Made by a program: the position numbers and the translations under genes
DNA from: Acidobacteriota bacterium
Lineage (GTDB): Bacteria; Acidobacteriota; Terriglobia; UBA7540
Direction of reading: 5' to 3'
Length of the DNA: 10,005 nucleotides
Assembly: GCA_021780055.1 (NCBI GenBank)
Contig: JAJXZM010000325.1
Span: forward strand, 1 to 10,005
Shown: positions 1 through 7,070 of the stretch, piece after piece
Numbering within the stretch: the first letter of the stretch is position 1
Layout: every line of letters starts with the position of its first letter
Notes under the pieces: model-generated
The model's input: only the letters and a program-made list of their open reading frames with translations
What the model was told of the DNA's origin: nothing
The model's database searches: none

Positions 1-638
1 CGGGCCGGGTTGTGGCCATCTGCCTGGCTCCGCAGAATTCGCGCACCAGTATTCAACTGTATCGGGATCACTTTTCAAAGGCTGTTGATAAGATTGCACC
101 GGGCCTCGAGGTGGAATTTGTAGAAAGCTGGCACGACCATGCTGACCTGATTGCCGCTTTCAGGGAGAAGGTTTCATCCGCTCTTGCCGAAGCCGAAGCG
201 GAAACCGGCGAGCCAGTACCTGTGGTTTTCACCGCCCACAGTGTTCCTGTAAGGACTATCACCGAGGGAGACCCTTACGAAAAACAGGTTCGTGAGACGG
301 CGCAGATGCTGGCGCAATCGATGGGTTTAAAGGAATACAGATTGGCTTTTCAAAGCCGGGGCATGACGCCGGAACCTTGGGTGGGGCCCACGGTGGAATC
401 CTTGATTGACGAATTTGCAGAGCAAGGTTGCCGGCGGATTGTGCTGGCGCCTGTTGGTTTTGTGGCCGACCATGTTGAAGTTCTTTACGATATCGATATC
501 GCTTTCCGCGAATACGGTCAAAAGAAGGGCGTGCATGTGGTGAGGTCGGAATCGCTGAATGCGAGTCCACTTTTCATCCGATGTCTGGCGTCCATTATTT
601 CAAGTCGAATGAGTGTCGCCGCGGGTAGGTCATCATGA
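1..638 (+). CDS. hemH: Ferrochelatase, C-terminal part (5' end outside window)
   Basis: Ferrochelatase inserts Fe(II) into a porphyrin ring in the last steps of haem synthesis. The reading frame is open from base 3 with no in-frame start that fits the family, so the gene begins before the window; 211 codons plus TGA remain and about 100-130 N-terminal residues are missing. The two conserved catalytic/metal-site residues are visible: His in TAHSVP (codon 237-239) and Glu in DHVEVLYDID (codon 477-479). They lie 80 codons apart, close to the His183-Glu264 spacing of the Bacillus subtilis enzyme. I see no C-terminal four-cysteine 2Fe-2S pattern. The stop overlaps the start of hemY in an ATGA, implying translational coupling. 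Whether the substrate is coproporphyrin or protoporphyrin cannot be decided from this fragment. The family assignment is firm. Confidence 0.95.
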   Translation, partial: GRVVAICLAPQNSRTSIQLYRDHFSKAVDKIAPGLEVEFVESWHDHADLIAAFREKVSSALAEAEAETGEPVPVVFTAHSVPVRTITEGDPYEKQVRETAQMLAQSMGLKEYRLAFQSRGMTPEPWVGPTVESLIDEFAEQGCRRIVLAPVGFVADHVEVLYDIDIAFREYGQKKGVHVVRSESLNASPLFIRCLASIISSRMSVAAGRSS

Positions 639-2083
639 TTACTAATGATGGGTCGCTTCGTCGCATTGCCGTGGTGGGCGGTGGTATCTCGGGCTTGACT
701 GCTGCCTATGAACTTGCCAAGGCACGGCAGCGCGGCGCTCCTATATCGGAATTTTTAATTGAGGCAGACAGCCGACTGGGCGGCGTTGTGAGCACCGATC
801 ACATCGAGGGGTTTGTCCTTGAAGGCGGTCCGGACAGTTTCATTTCGGAAAAGCCCGAGGCCGCGGCGCTTTGTCGCGAATTGGGGCTTGGAGATTCTCT
901 GATCGGTTCAAACGACGAGGGGCGGCAGACCTACATCCTCTACAACGGGCATCTGGTGCCAATTCCGGAAGGACTGATGCTGCTTGCCCCGACGCGCCTT
1001 TTCCCGGTCCTGAACTCTACTTTGCTCCCCCTGTCCAGTAAGTTGATGGTTGCCACAGAGTGGTTTGTTACGCCCACCAAGGCCCGGGACACCGATGAAT
1101 CCATCGGGACCTTCGTTCGCAGGCATTTTGGGAAGGCGATGCTGGAGAATATCGTGGATCCTTTGCTGGCGGGAGTTTATGGAGGAGACGCCAAGTCGCT
1201 GAGTTTAGAGTCTGTCCTGCCGCGGTTCCGCGAAATGGAAAACCAGCACGGCAGCCTTGTCCGCGGCGCGCTGGCGGCGAGGCGACGGACGAAGAAAGCT
1301 GTAAAGAAGGGAGAGAGCGCGGACACGACCATCAACTCGCTTTTTGTCACCTTGAAGGACGGGCTTGGAGAATTGATCAAGGCACTGGAGACGCACCTGG
1401 AACCGGCCAGGACTCACCTTGGTCAGCGTGTGGTATCCATTGAGCGGGCTGACCACCATTGGAAAAGCCCTTACAGGATTCGTTGCGAAGGCAATCAGAC
1501 TCATGATGCCGATGCGATCATCCTTGCCCTGCCCGTTCATGCTTGCGCGCCGTTTTTCTCATTTCTTAATGAAAGCTCCAAGGATGCTTTTCGCGAGATC
1601 CCGTACAGTTCAGCGATTACCGTCAATCTGGGTTATGACGAAGCAGTAGCGGCGGGTCTGCCTGCCGGATTTGGCTTCCTGGTTCCCGCCAGGGAGAGTT
1701 GCCGTCTTCTTGCCTGTACCTTTGTGCACAATAAATTCCCGCACCGGGCCCCGCCGGGCAAAGCTCTGCTACGTTGCTTCCTTGGGGGAACGCGCGATCC
1801 GGAGGTCATGGAACTCACCAATAATGAAATCCTTTTACTGGTTCGGCGCGAGTTGCGAAACATCCTGGGACTGGACAAGCTGCCCATGTTTTCTCTCGTC
1901 TCTCGCTGGCCCTCCGCGATGGCGCAATATAACGTGGGGCATCGGGACCGCGTCATGCGAATAACGGGCTTGGTGGAGAAATATCCACGGCTGTACCTGG
2001 CCGGAAACGCCTATTCCGGCATTGGGATTTCGGATTGTATCCGCACCGGAAGGGCGGCTGCCAAGCAAGCCCTGGATATTTAA
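635..2083 (+). CDS. hemY: FAD-dependent protoporphyrinogen/coproporphyrinogen oxidase, HemY type
   Basis: This 482-residue protein is a flavoprotein of the HemY/PPOX family, which removes six electrons from a porphyrinogen using O2 to give the porphyrin that ferrochelatase metallates. The N-terminus has the Rossmann FAD motif VVGGGISGL (glycines 15, 17 and 20), followed by an acidic residue at the end of the second strand (Glu43 in FLIEADSRLGG). The C-terminus has the family's second flavin-contact segment, YLAGNAYSGIGISDC, at residues 454-468. Length fits the family (about 450-500). ATG 635 is chosen because it gives the complete Rossmann strand and overlaps the hemH stop; a weak purine-rich site (GTAGG) lies just upstream. 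In Gram-positive bacteria the same family (CgoX) oxidises coproporphyrinogen III, and the sequence alone does not tell which substrate is used here. No gene follows for 428 bases, so this pair probably ends its transcription unit here. Confidence 0.95.
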   Translation: MITNDGSLRRIAVVGGGISGLTAAYELAKARQRGAPISEFLIEADSRLGGVVSTDHIEGFVLEGGPDSFISEKPEAAALCRELGLGDSLIGSNDEGRQTYILYNGHLVPIPEGLMLLAPTRLFPVLNSTLLPLSSKLMVATEWFVTPTKARDTDESIGTFVRRHFGKAMLENIVDPLLAGVYGGDAKSLSLESVLPRFREMENQHGSLVRGALAARRRTKKAVKKGESADTTINSLFVTLKDGLGELIKALETHLEPARTHLGQRVVSIERADHHWKSPYRIRCEGNQTHDADAIILALPVHACAPFFSFLNESSKDAFREIPYSSAITVNLGYDEAVAAGLPAGFGFLVPARESCRLLACTFVHNKFPHRAPPGKALLRCFLGGTRDPEVMELTNNEILLLVRRELRNILGLDKLPMFSLVSRWPSAMAQYNVGHRDRVMRITGLVEKYPRLYLAGNAYSGIGISDCIRTGRAAAKQALDI

Positions 2084-2199
2084 TCTTTCCTGCGCTTTCC
2101 TCGCACCGATATGCAGCAAGACAATGCCGCCGGACGCCCCCCGGCAAGCCTCGCTGAGCCGTGAGCAGGGCGTTTCTGATTCACCGAAGATTTTTAGTT
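2084..2199. other. Non-coding gap after hemY, no clear terminator
   Basis: This stretch between the hemY stop and the promoter region holds no gene I can support. A short GC-rich hairpin can form at 2129-2145 (GCCGG with CCGGC around a 7-base loop), but no T-run follows it, so it is not a convincing intrinsic terminator. hemY transcription may end by another mechanism or read through into nuo. Confidence 0.5.
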
Positions 2200-2222
2200 C
2201 ACACAAAATGAAATTTAGTGTG
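2200..2222. promoter_or_regulatory. Candidate operator: 23-base imperfect dyad touching the promoter
   Basis: An inverted repeat is centred on base 2211. CACAC (2200-2204) mirrors GTGTG (2218-2222) and AAAT (2206-2209) mirrors ATTT (2213-2216); 9 of 11 positions per arm pair. It occupies the -35/spacer region and its right arm contains the TG of the extended -10, so a bound protein would block or reshape polymerase binding. It lies upstream of the expected transcript start and should act as DNA, not RNA. It does not match the FNR box (TTGAT-N4-ATCAA) or the usual Rex box (TTGTGAA-N4-TTCACAA). The regulator is unknown. Confidence 0.5.
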
Positions 2223-2229
2223 TTATAAT
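2221..2229 (+). promoter_or_regulatory. Extended -10 promoter for the nuo operon
   Basis: TGTTATAAT matches the extended -10 consensus (TGn followed by a perfect TATAAT at 2224-2229). The best -35 candidates at the normal 16-18 base distance are poor (for example CACACA at 2200-2205), as is common where an extended -10 is used. The predicted transcript start is about 2235-2238, giving nuoA a leader of about 275 bases. It is the only strong sigma-70-like element I see between hemY and nuoA. Confidence 0.6.
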
Positions 2230-2235
2230 CGCCGG

Positions 2236-2511
2236 TTCGATTATGCCGGTAGGATTTATCAGGGCCATCATAACAGTGTTCAATGATGCCCGGGGCAGCA
2301 GTGGAGCAATTGTGTGCCGCCGGGCAGATAACTCCACCGGGCAGCGAAACGGTTCGCGGTTGCGGGAACACCGGTTACCTTTCCTGTCTCGTGCTTGCCG
2401 GATACGGCCTCAATGAAAAGTACGAGAGGACCTGAATAGTCGAATTCCTGAGGGTGAGTTTTCAGGAGCGCTTTAAAGGAAGTTTAAGCAGGACGGAGAA
2501 TTTAAGTCGGA
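2236..2511 (+). promoter_or_regulatory. Structured 5' leader of the nuo transcript (candidate cis-regulatory RNA)
   Basis: About 275 bases lie between the predicted transcript start and nuoA without a convincing gene. Four hairpins can be drawn. 2262-2271 pairs with 2283-2291 (9 pairs, one bulged C, 11-base loop). GTGGAG 2301-2306 pairs with CTCCAC 2332-2337. GCGAA 2344-2348 pairs with TTCGC 2353-2357 around an ACGG loop. TCCTGA 2446-2451 pairs with TCAGGA 2462-2467. None is followed by a T-run, so attenuation by an intrinsic terminator is not supported. I do not recognise a known riboswitch class (no TPP, cobalamin, FMN or SAM core elements). Function is unproven; it could also be an unremarkable long leader. 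Confidence 0.4.
2290..2344 (+). repeat. Threefold GC-rich octamer in the leader
   Basis: CCGGGCAG occurs at 2320-2327 and 2337-2344, and a one-base-longer version, CCGGGGCAG, at 2290-2298. The copies flank and enter the GTGGAG/CTCCAC hairpin. They may be part of a folded RNA or a repeated protein-binding site, or chance in GC-rich DNA. Confidence 0.35.
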
Positions 2512-2886
2512 ATGGTGCTCTGGCCTTTCGTAATTTTCTTCTTTGTTGTCCTTCTGGTTCCTGCCGGAATGATTGCCTTGTCCCATGTGCTCGGCCAGCG
2601 CCACAGTGAGCACGCAACGGGATCTCCCTATGAAGCCGGGATCGTTTCCGAAGGTTCTGCGGAAGTCCGCTTCTCCATCAAGTTTTATTTGATTGCAATG
2701 TTCTTTGTCGTGTTTGATCTGGAAGCAGTCTTCATTGTTTCCTGGGCGGTTGCCGCGCGTGAAGTGGGATGGGCCGGTTACCTGGAAATTCTGTTCTTCA
2801 CTGTCATCCTGGTTGCCACACTTGCTTACCTGTGGAAGCTGGGCGCCCTGGATTGGGGACCCAAGACCCGTCGCAAGACGCGTTAG
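2512..2886 (+). CDS. nuoA: NADH-quinone oxidoreductase subunit A
   Basis: NuoA (the ND3 homologue) is a small membrane subunit of complex I that lines the junction between the quinone site and the membrane arm. The 124 residues contain three hydrophobic helices at roughly 3-24, 58-80 and 88-110. The conserved loop PYEAGI (39-44) lies between the first two helices, and the invariant acidic residues of the second helix are present (Asp69 and Glu71 in VFDLEAVF). The C-terminal GALDW resembles the E. coli protein. The loop position that is Cys in mitochondrial ND3 is Ala42 here. ATG 2512 is the first start after an in-frame TAA at 2503-2505; GGAG at 2495-2498 is a plausible but slightly distant ribosome site, and GTG 2515 is the alternative start. 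First gene of the nuo operon; nuoB follows after 21 bases. Confidence 0.96.
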   Translation: MVLWPFVIFFFVVLLVPAGMIALSHVLGQRHSEHATGSPYEAGIVSEGSAEVRFSIKFYLIAMFFVVFDLEAVFIVSWAVAAREVGWAGYLEILFFTVILVATLAYLWKLGALDWGPKTRRKTR

Positions 2887-2907
2887 GATCTGTTCGGAGT
2901 CAGCCTT

Positions 2908-3549
2908 ATGAAGTGGTCGATCACCAAGCCGCAACTGACAATGCCGTTGACGAATTCGGCTCCGGACCCCTTTGAAGAGCATGCCCGCAAGAGTTTGATT
3001 CTGACTCGCCTTCAGGACCTTGTTGCCTGGGGACGCAAGAATTCCATCTGGCCCTTCGCTTTTGGCCTTTCCTGCTGCTTCGTTGAGATGGCCACCAGCA
3101 TCACCAGTCGCTACGATATCTCGCGCTTCGGAGCGGAAGTGATCCGTGGAACGCCGCGAGAGGCTGACCTGATGGTGATTGCGGGAACTCCTTTCATCAA
3201 GATGGCCCCGATTATTCAGCGCCTGTACGAGCAGATGATGGAGCCGCGATGGGTCATTTCGATGGGTTCTTGCTCCAACTCGGGCGGCATGTATGACATT
3301 TATAGTGTCGTTCAAGGCGTGGACAAGATTCTTCCCGTGGACGTGTATGTTCCGGGATGTCCTCCTCGTCCGGACGCTTTTCTGGAAGGTGTAACTTTAT
3401 TGAGCAAGCTTGTGGGCACGGAACGGCGCCCGTTGAGCTGGGTGGTAGGGCCGCAGGGCGTTGAGCGTGCTCCGGCAACTTCCCGGCGCGATATGAAGCG
3501 GAGTGAGAGGCAGAAAGCAACTCGACTGCGTCCGCCAAACGAAATCTAA
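2908..3549 (+). CDS. nuoB: NADH-quinone oxidoreductase subunit B (N2 cluster subunit)
   Basis: NuoB carries the terminal 4Fe-4S cluster N2, which hands electrons to quinone at its interface with NuoD. The 213 residues include all four N2 ligands: the adjacent pair Cys56-Cys57 in [10 protein letters not shown], Cys122 in [10 protein letters not shown] and Cys151 in VPGCPPRP. The middle region ([40 protein letters not shown]) and the end (PLSWVVG, then a basic tail ending PPNEI) resemble E. coli NuoB as I remember it, including the length (about 220). ATG 2908 is preceded by GGAG at 2896-2899 with an 8-base spacing, which supports this start. It is a peripheral membrane protein on the cytoplasmic side. 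nuoCD follows after 12 bases. Confidence 0.98.
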   Translation: MKWSITKPQLTMPLTNSAPDPFEEHARKSLILTRLQDLVAWGRKNSIWPFAFGLSCCFVEMATSITSRYDISRFGAEVIRGTPREADLMVIAGTPFIKMAPIIQRLYEQMMEPRWVISMGSCSNSGGMYDIYSVVQGVDKILPVDVYVPGCPPRPDAFLEGVTLLSKLVGTERRPLSWVVGPQGVERAPATSRRDMKRSERQKATRLRPPNEI

Positions 3550-3561
3550 GCAACGCACTCT

Positions 3562-5310
3562 ATGATCGCTAACGCAACCATTCTTCAGGAGCTTCAGCAG
3601 AAACTGGGCGAAGCATCGATTGCTCCGCAGGCTGTCCACGACAAGGTGCCGACCTTCTGGACGTCCAGAGAAAAGGTCCATGAGGTCGTTCAGTATCTCA
3701 AGAACGAAGTCGCCAAACCTTACCGGATGCTCTATGACATCACGGCCACCGATGACCGTGTTCGTCAGCACCGCGAAGGGATGCCTGCAAGCGATTTTAC
3801 GGTTATCTACCACCTGCTATCTTTCGAACGAAACGAATACATCCGCATCAAAGTCCCTCTAAAGGAAGATTCCCTCAGCCTGCCTACCATTACCGATGTG
3901 TGGCCTGCGGCCAACTGGTACGAGCGGGAAGTCTGGGACATGTTCGGCATCAAGTTTGACGGACACCCGTTCCTGGCGCGCATCCTGATGCCGAAAACCT
4001 GGGTGGGACATCCGCTTCGCAAAGACCATCCTGCCCGCGCAACAGAAATGGGCCCTTACAGCCAGAACCAGGAAAAAGTGGACGCAGAGCAGGAAGCACT
4101 GCGGTTCCGGCCGGAAGAATGGGGCATGAAGCGCAGCGAGGACGGGACCGACTTCATTTTCCTGAACGTTGGACCGCAGCACCCCGGCACCCACGGCGTT
4201 CTTCGAGTTGTGGTGCAGCTTGATGGAGAATCGATTGTCGATTGCGTTCCGGAGATCGGGTTCCATCACCGTGGCGCCGAGAAGATGGGTGAGCGCCAGA
4301 CCTGGCACACCTTTATTCCCTATACCGACCGCATTGATTATCTGGCCGGAGTCGTCAATGAACTTGCGTACCTGACGGCCTTTGAGAAGCTAGCTGGAAT
4401 TGAAGTTCCCCCGCGCGGGCAGATGATCCGCGTGATGATGTCGGAACTGTTCCGCATTGCCAGCCACCTGGTGTGGTACGGGACCTTTGCGCAGGACGTG
4501 GGCCAGATGTCGCCCGTGTTCTACTGCTTTAACGACCGCGAACGGATCTTTGACATTGTGGAAGCGGTTTGCGGCGCTCGCATGCACCCCGTCTGGTTCC
4601 GCATTGGCGGCACTTCGCTGGACCTGCCCGACGGCTGGGAAGGGATGTTCCGCGACTTCCTGAAATACATGCCTCCGCGTCTGAATGAATACGACCGGAC
4701 GGTGATGAAGAACCGGATTTTCAAGGCAAGAACGCAGGGCGTGGGCGTCATGACGGTGGAACAGGCCATTGAATGGGGTGTGACCGGTCCCATGCTCCGC
4801 GCCGCCGGCATGGAATGGGATTTCCGGAAGAAGCAGCCCTATTCCGGTTATGAGAATTTCGAGTTTGATATTCCGACGGCGACGCACGGCGACTGCTATG
4901 ACCGCGCTGTGATTCACGTTGAGGAAATGCGCCAGAGCCTCCGGATCATCGAGCAGTGTGTGAACAACATGCCGGCCGGGCCGTACAAATCGGACCATCC
5001 GCTGGCTGTTCCGCCGCGCAAAGACCAGACCATGCACGATATTGAAACCCTGATTACGCATTTCCTGGGCGTAAGCTGGGGTCCCGTTGTTCCCCCCGGA
5101 GAGGCGCTGGGAGCCATTGAGGCCCCCAAAGGGAACAACGGCTATTACCTGACCAGTGATGGCAGCACCTATTCTTACCGGACCCGCATCCGAGCTCCTT
5201 CGTTTGCGCATATGCAGACGCTTCCTCTGCAGTGCAGGGGACTGCTGGTTTCGGACTTGCTTGCCATTCTGGGGAGCATTGACTTTGTCCTTGCGGACAT
5301 TGACCGATAA
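3562..5310 (+). CDS. nuoCD: NADH-quinone oxidoreductase fused subunit C/D
   Basis: This 582-residue protein fuses the 30-kDa-like NuoC (about residues 1-175) to the 49-kDa-like NuoD (about 190-582). NuoC hallmarks are [13 protein letters not shown] (from Asn118) and the GHPLRKDHP signature near residue 150. NuoD hallmarks are [12 protein letters not shown], where His211 is the quinone-site histidine; [10 protein letters not shown]; and YTDRIDY, where Tyr260 is the quinone-site tyrosine. The C-terminus ends [13 protein letters not shown]. The two parts join through PEEWGMKR without a stop, so the fusion is genuine and not a sequencing artefact. Fusion is usual for E. coli-type complex I, while many bacteria keep separate nuoC and nuoD. 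NuoD forms the quinone chamber together with NuoB. No clear ribosome site precedes ATG 3562, 12 bases after nuoB, so coupling to nuoB translation is likely. The AAGGAG site for nuoE straddles its stop. Confidence 0.97.
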   Translation: MIANATILQELQQKLGEASIAPQAVHDKVPTFWTSREKVHEVVQYLKNEVAKPYRMLYDITATDDRVRQHREGMPASDFTVIYHLLSFERNEYIRIKVPLKEDSLSLPTITDVWPAANWYEREVWDMFGIKFDGHPFLARILMPKTWVGHPLRKDHPARATEMGPYSQNQEKVDAEQEALRFRPEEWGMKRSEDGTDFIFLNVGPQHPGTHGVLRVVVQLDGESIVDCVPEIGFHHRGAEKMGERQTWHTFIPYTDRIDYLAGVVNELAYLTAFEKLAGIEVPPRGQMIRVMMSELFRIASHLVWYGTFAQDVGQMSPVFYCFNDRERIFDIVEAVCGARMHPVWFRIGGTSLDLPDGWEGMFRDFLKYMPPRLNEYDRTVMKNRIFKARTQGVGVMTVEQAIEWGVTGPMLRAAGMEWDFRKKQPYSGYENFEFDIPTATHGDCYDRAVIHVEEMRQSLRIIEQCVNNMPAGPYKSDHPLAVPPRKDQTMHDIETLITHFLGVSWGPVVPPGEALGAIEAPKGNNGYYLTSDGSTYSYRTRIRAPSFAHMQTLPLQCRGLLVSDLLAILGSIDFVLADIDR

Positions 5311-5314
5311 GGAG
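5309..5314 (+). promoter_or_regulatory. Ribosome binding site that decides the nuoE start
   Basis: AAGGAG overlaps the nuoCD stop codon. It is 10 bases ahead of GTG 5325 but only one base ahead of the in-frame TTG 5316, so GTG 5325 is the better start. Confidence 0.7.
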
Positions 5315-5324
5315 CTTGAAAAGC

Positions 5325-5789
5325 GTGTTAAGTGCTGAGGAGCGACGGGAGATCGAAGCGGAATTCGAACACTATCCCGACAAGCGCGCCCTTACCATTG
5401 ATGCCATGAAGATCGTCCAGAAGCACCGTGGATGGGTCTCCGATGAGGCGCTCAAGGACATTTCAGAATTGCTCGAAGTCCCGGTCAGCGAACTGGACGG
5501 CGTGGCCACGTTTTATAACCTGATTTTCCGCAAGCCCGTCGGCAGGCACGTGATCATGGTTTGCGACAGCATCAGTTGCTGGATGATGGGCTATGACCGG
5601 CTGCGCGACCATCTGATGAGCCGTCTGGGCGTCAAGATGGGTGAGACCACGCCGGATGGGCGGTTTACGTTGCTTCCCATTGTGTGCCTGGGCACCTGCG
5701 ACCACGCTCCGGCCATGCTGGTGGACGAAGACCTCCACCGCGACCTGGATACGGAAAAGATCGACAGCATACTCGAGCGGTACAAGTAG
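5325..5789 (+). CDS. nuoE: NADH-quinone oxidoreductase subunit E (N1a cluster)
   Basis: NuoE is the thioredoxin-fold 24-kDa-type subunit of the NADH module and holds the 2Fe-2S cluster N1a beside the FMN of NuoF. From GTG 5325 the protein is 154 residues. A helical N-terminal part (ALTIDAMKIVQKHRGWV) leads into the LDGVATFYNLIF segment typical of the family. The four ligands have the standard spacing: Cys80 and Cys85 (C-x4-C in CDSISC), then Cys121 and Cys125 (C-x3-C in CLGTC). The C-terminus ILERYK matches my memory of the E. coli protein (166 residues). A TTG at 5316 would add three residues but sits too close to the ribosome site. nuoF starts 7 bases after the stop. Confidence 0.96.
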   Translation: MLSAEERREIEAEFEHYPDKRALTIDAMKIVQKHRGWVSDEALKDISELLEVPVSELDGVATFYNLIFRKPVGRHVIMVCDSISCWMMGYDRLRDHLMSRLGVKMGETTPDGRFTLLPIVCLGTCDHAPAMLVDEDLHRDLDTEKIDSILERYK

Positions 5790-5796
5790 AACCGAT

Positions 5797-7068
5797 ATGG
5801 AGAAAGTTCTCACAAAGGATGTTCAAGCCGACCACTCGGCCCTTGATATTAAGAGGTACGAGCTGGCGGGTGGATATCAAGGCGCGCGCAAAGCTCTGAA
5901 GATGGCGCCGAACGACGTCGTTGAGGTCATTAAGCAGTCGGGTCTGCGAGGCCGCGGCGGCGCCGGCTTTCCCACCGGGCTGAAATGGAGCTTTGTTCCC
6001 AGGGGAGCCAATGCTCCGCATCCAAAATACCTTTGCTGCAACGCCGATGAAATGGAGCCCGGCACTTTTAAAGACCGGCTGTTGATGGAAGAAACTCCGC
6101 ACCAGCTGATCGAAGGCATGATCTGCGCGGCCTATGCCATTGAGGCGGATGTTGCTTACATCTTCCTGCGCGGCGAGTATTACCTTTCGGCAGAGCGCCT
6201 GCGAAAGGCCCTGGCCGAAGCCTACGAGCACAATTATCTGGGCAAGAACATTCAGGGCTCGAGTTACAACCTTGAAATGCACCTGCACCTTAGCGGCGGC
6301 CGCTATATGTGCGGCGAAGAAACCGGATTGCTGAACGCGCTGGAAGGTAAACGTGCCAACCCGCGCACCAAGCCGCCCTTCCCTCAGATTTCAGGGCTTT
6401 TCGGCAAGCCGACTATCGTGCAGAACGTCGAGACGCTTTGCAATGTTCACCACATCATCAAGAACGGTCCTGATTGGTTCAAGGGCCTGAGCAAGTCTGA
6501 AGATGGCGGGACCAAGCTCTACGGGGCGAGTGGCAAAGTCAAGCGCCCCGGTGTGTGGGAACTGCCGATGGGGACCACGATCCGCGAAATCCTGGAAGAG
6601 CACGCCGGCGGAATGAAAGAAGGCTTGAAGTTCCGCGGATTGCTGCCCGGCGGCGCTTCAACGGATTTTCTGGTTGAAGAACATCTTGACCTGAAGATGG
6701 ATTTCACGGAAGTCCAGAAGGCCGGCAGCCGCATGGGCACGGGAACCATGATCGTGATGGATGACCGGACGTGCCCGGTCGGGTTCGTCAAGAACCTGGA
6801 GCACTTTTTTGCCCAGGAATCCTGCGGCTGGTGCACGCCTTGCTGGAGCGGACTTTCGTGGGCTGAGAAAATGCTGCAAAGTATCGAGGACGGGCAGGGA
6901 CAGGAACCGGACCTCGAACGGCTGGCGTTTATCTGCCGGATGGCAGCTCCCGGAAACACGTTTTGTGCGCTTGCGCCCGGAGCCGTGGAACCTTTGCAGA
7001 GCGCGTTGAAATACTTCCGCGAGGATTTTGAGCGGCATATTCATGATAAGCGGTGTCCTTGGAGATAG
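5797..7068 (+). CDS. nuoF: NADH-quinone oxidoreductase subunit F (NADH/FMN-binding, N3 cluster)
   Basis: NuoF is the 51-kDa-type subunit that binds NADH and FMN and passes electrons to cluster N3. The 423 residues contain the glycine-rich nucleotide motif GRGGAGFPTGLKW (52-64), the flavin/NADH segment NADEMEPG (82-89), YIFLRGEYY, and CGEETGLLNALEG from Cys172. The 4Fe-4S N3 ligands are Cys343, Cys346 and Cys349 in CGWCTPC, plus Cys390 in NTFCALAPGA. The residue after the third cysteine, usually Arg (CxPCR), is Trp350. The reading frame is open further upstream, inside nuoE, but ATG 5797 is chosen because it gives the usual N-terminus and avoids a long overlap. The upstream ribosome site is weak. 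The C-terminus (HIHDKRCPWR) is about 20 residues shorter than I recall for E. coli. The protein is cytoplasmic, in complex with NuoE and NuoG. Confidence 0.97.
   Translation: MEKVLTKDVQADHSALDIKRYELAGGYQGARKALKMAPNDVVEVIKQSGLRGRGGAGFPTGLKWSFVPRGANAPHPKYLCCNADEMEPGTFKDRLLMEETPHQLIEGMICAAYAIEADVAYIFLRGEYYLSAERLRKALAEAYEHNYLGKNIQGSSYNLEMHLHLSGGRYMCGEETGLLNALEGKRANPRTKPPFPQISGLFGKPTIVQNVETLCNVHHIIKNGPDWFKGLSKSEDGGTKLYGASGKVKRPGVWELPMGTTIREILEEHAGGMKEGLKFRGLLPGGASTDFLVEEHLDLKMDFTEVQKAGSRMGTGTMIVMDDRTCPVGFVKNLEHFFAQESCGWCTPCWSGLSWAEKMLQSIEDGQGQEPDLERLAFICRMAAPGNTFCALAPGAVEPLQSALKYFREDFERHIHDKRCPWR
7061..7064 (+). promoter_or_regulatory. Ribosome binding site that decides the nuoG start
   Basis: GGAG lies inside the last codons of nuoF, 6 bases before GTG 7071. 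The earlier in-frame GTG 7053 would add six residues and lies upstream of this site, so GTG 7071 is preferred. Confidence 0.7.
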
Positions 7069-7070
7069 CG

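Noticed and set aside
2129..2145. GC-rich hairpin after hemY as a terminator
   Set aside because: The stem has only five pairs and no T-run follows.
1835..2371. 178-codon minus-strand open frame covering the hemY end and the intergenic region
   Set aside because: Half of it is antisense to hemY and the rest crosses the promoter and leader; no family resemblance is seen, and its start would lie in the leader hairpins.
2413..2439. Eight-codon frame in the nuo leader (ATG to TAG), a possible leader peptide
   Set aside because: No ribosome site precedes it, there is no run of regulatory codons, and no terminator/antiterminator pair follows.
2473..3315. 280-codon open frame on the minus strand across nuoA and nuoB
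   Set aside because: It lies antisense to two certain genes, its translation is low-complexity and rich in His, Arg and Gln with no recognisable family, and it is explained by codon bias of the + strand genes.
4390..5211. 273-codon minus-strand open frame inside nuoCD, and similar ones at 7158-7973 and 8031-8855 in nuoG
   Set aside because: All are antisense shadows of strongly conserved Nuo coding sequence, with no motif and no ribosome site of their own.
5641..5796. Longer nuoF start at GTG 5641
   Set aside because: It would overlap nuoE by about 150 bases and add an Arg/Pro-rich stretch not seen in NuoF proteins; ATG 5797 fits the family.
7053..7070. nuoG start at GTG 7053
   Set aside because: The GGAG ribosome site at 7061-7064 lies downstream of it and fits GTG 7071, which also gives the expected N-terminus.
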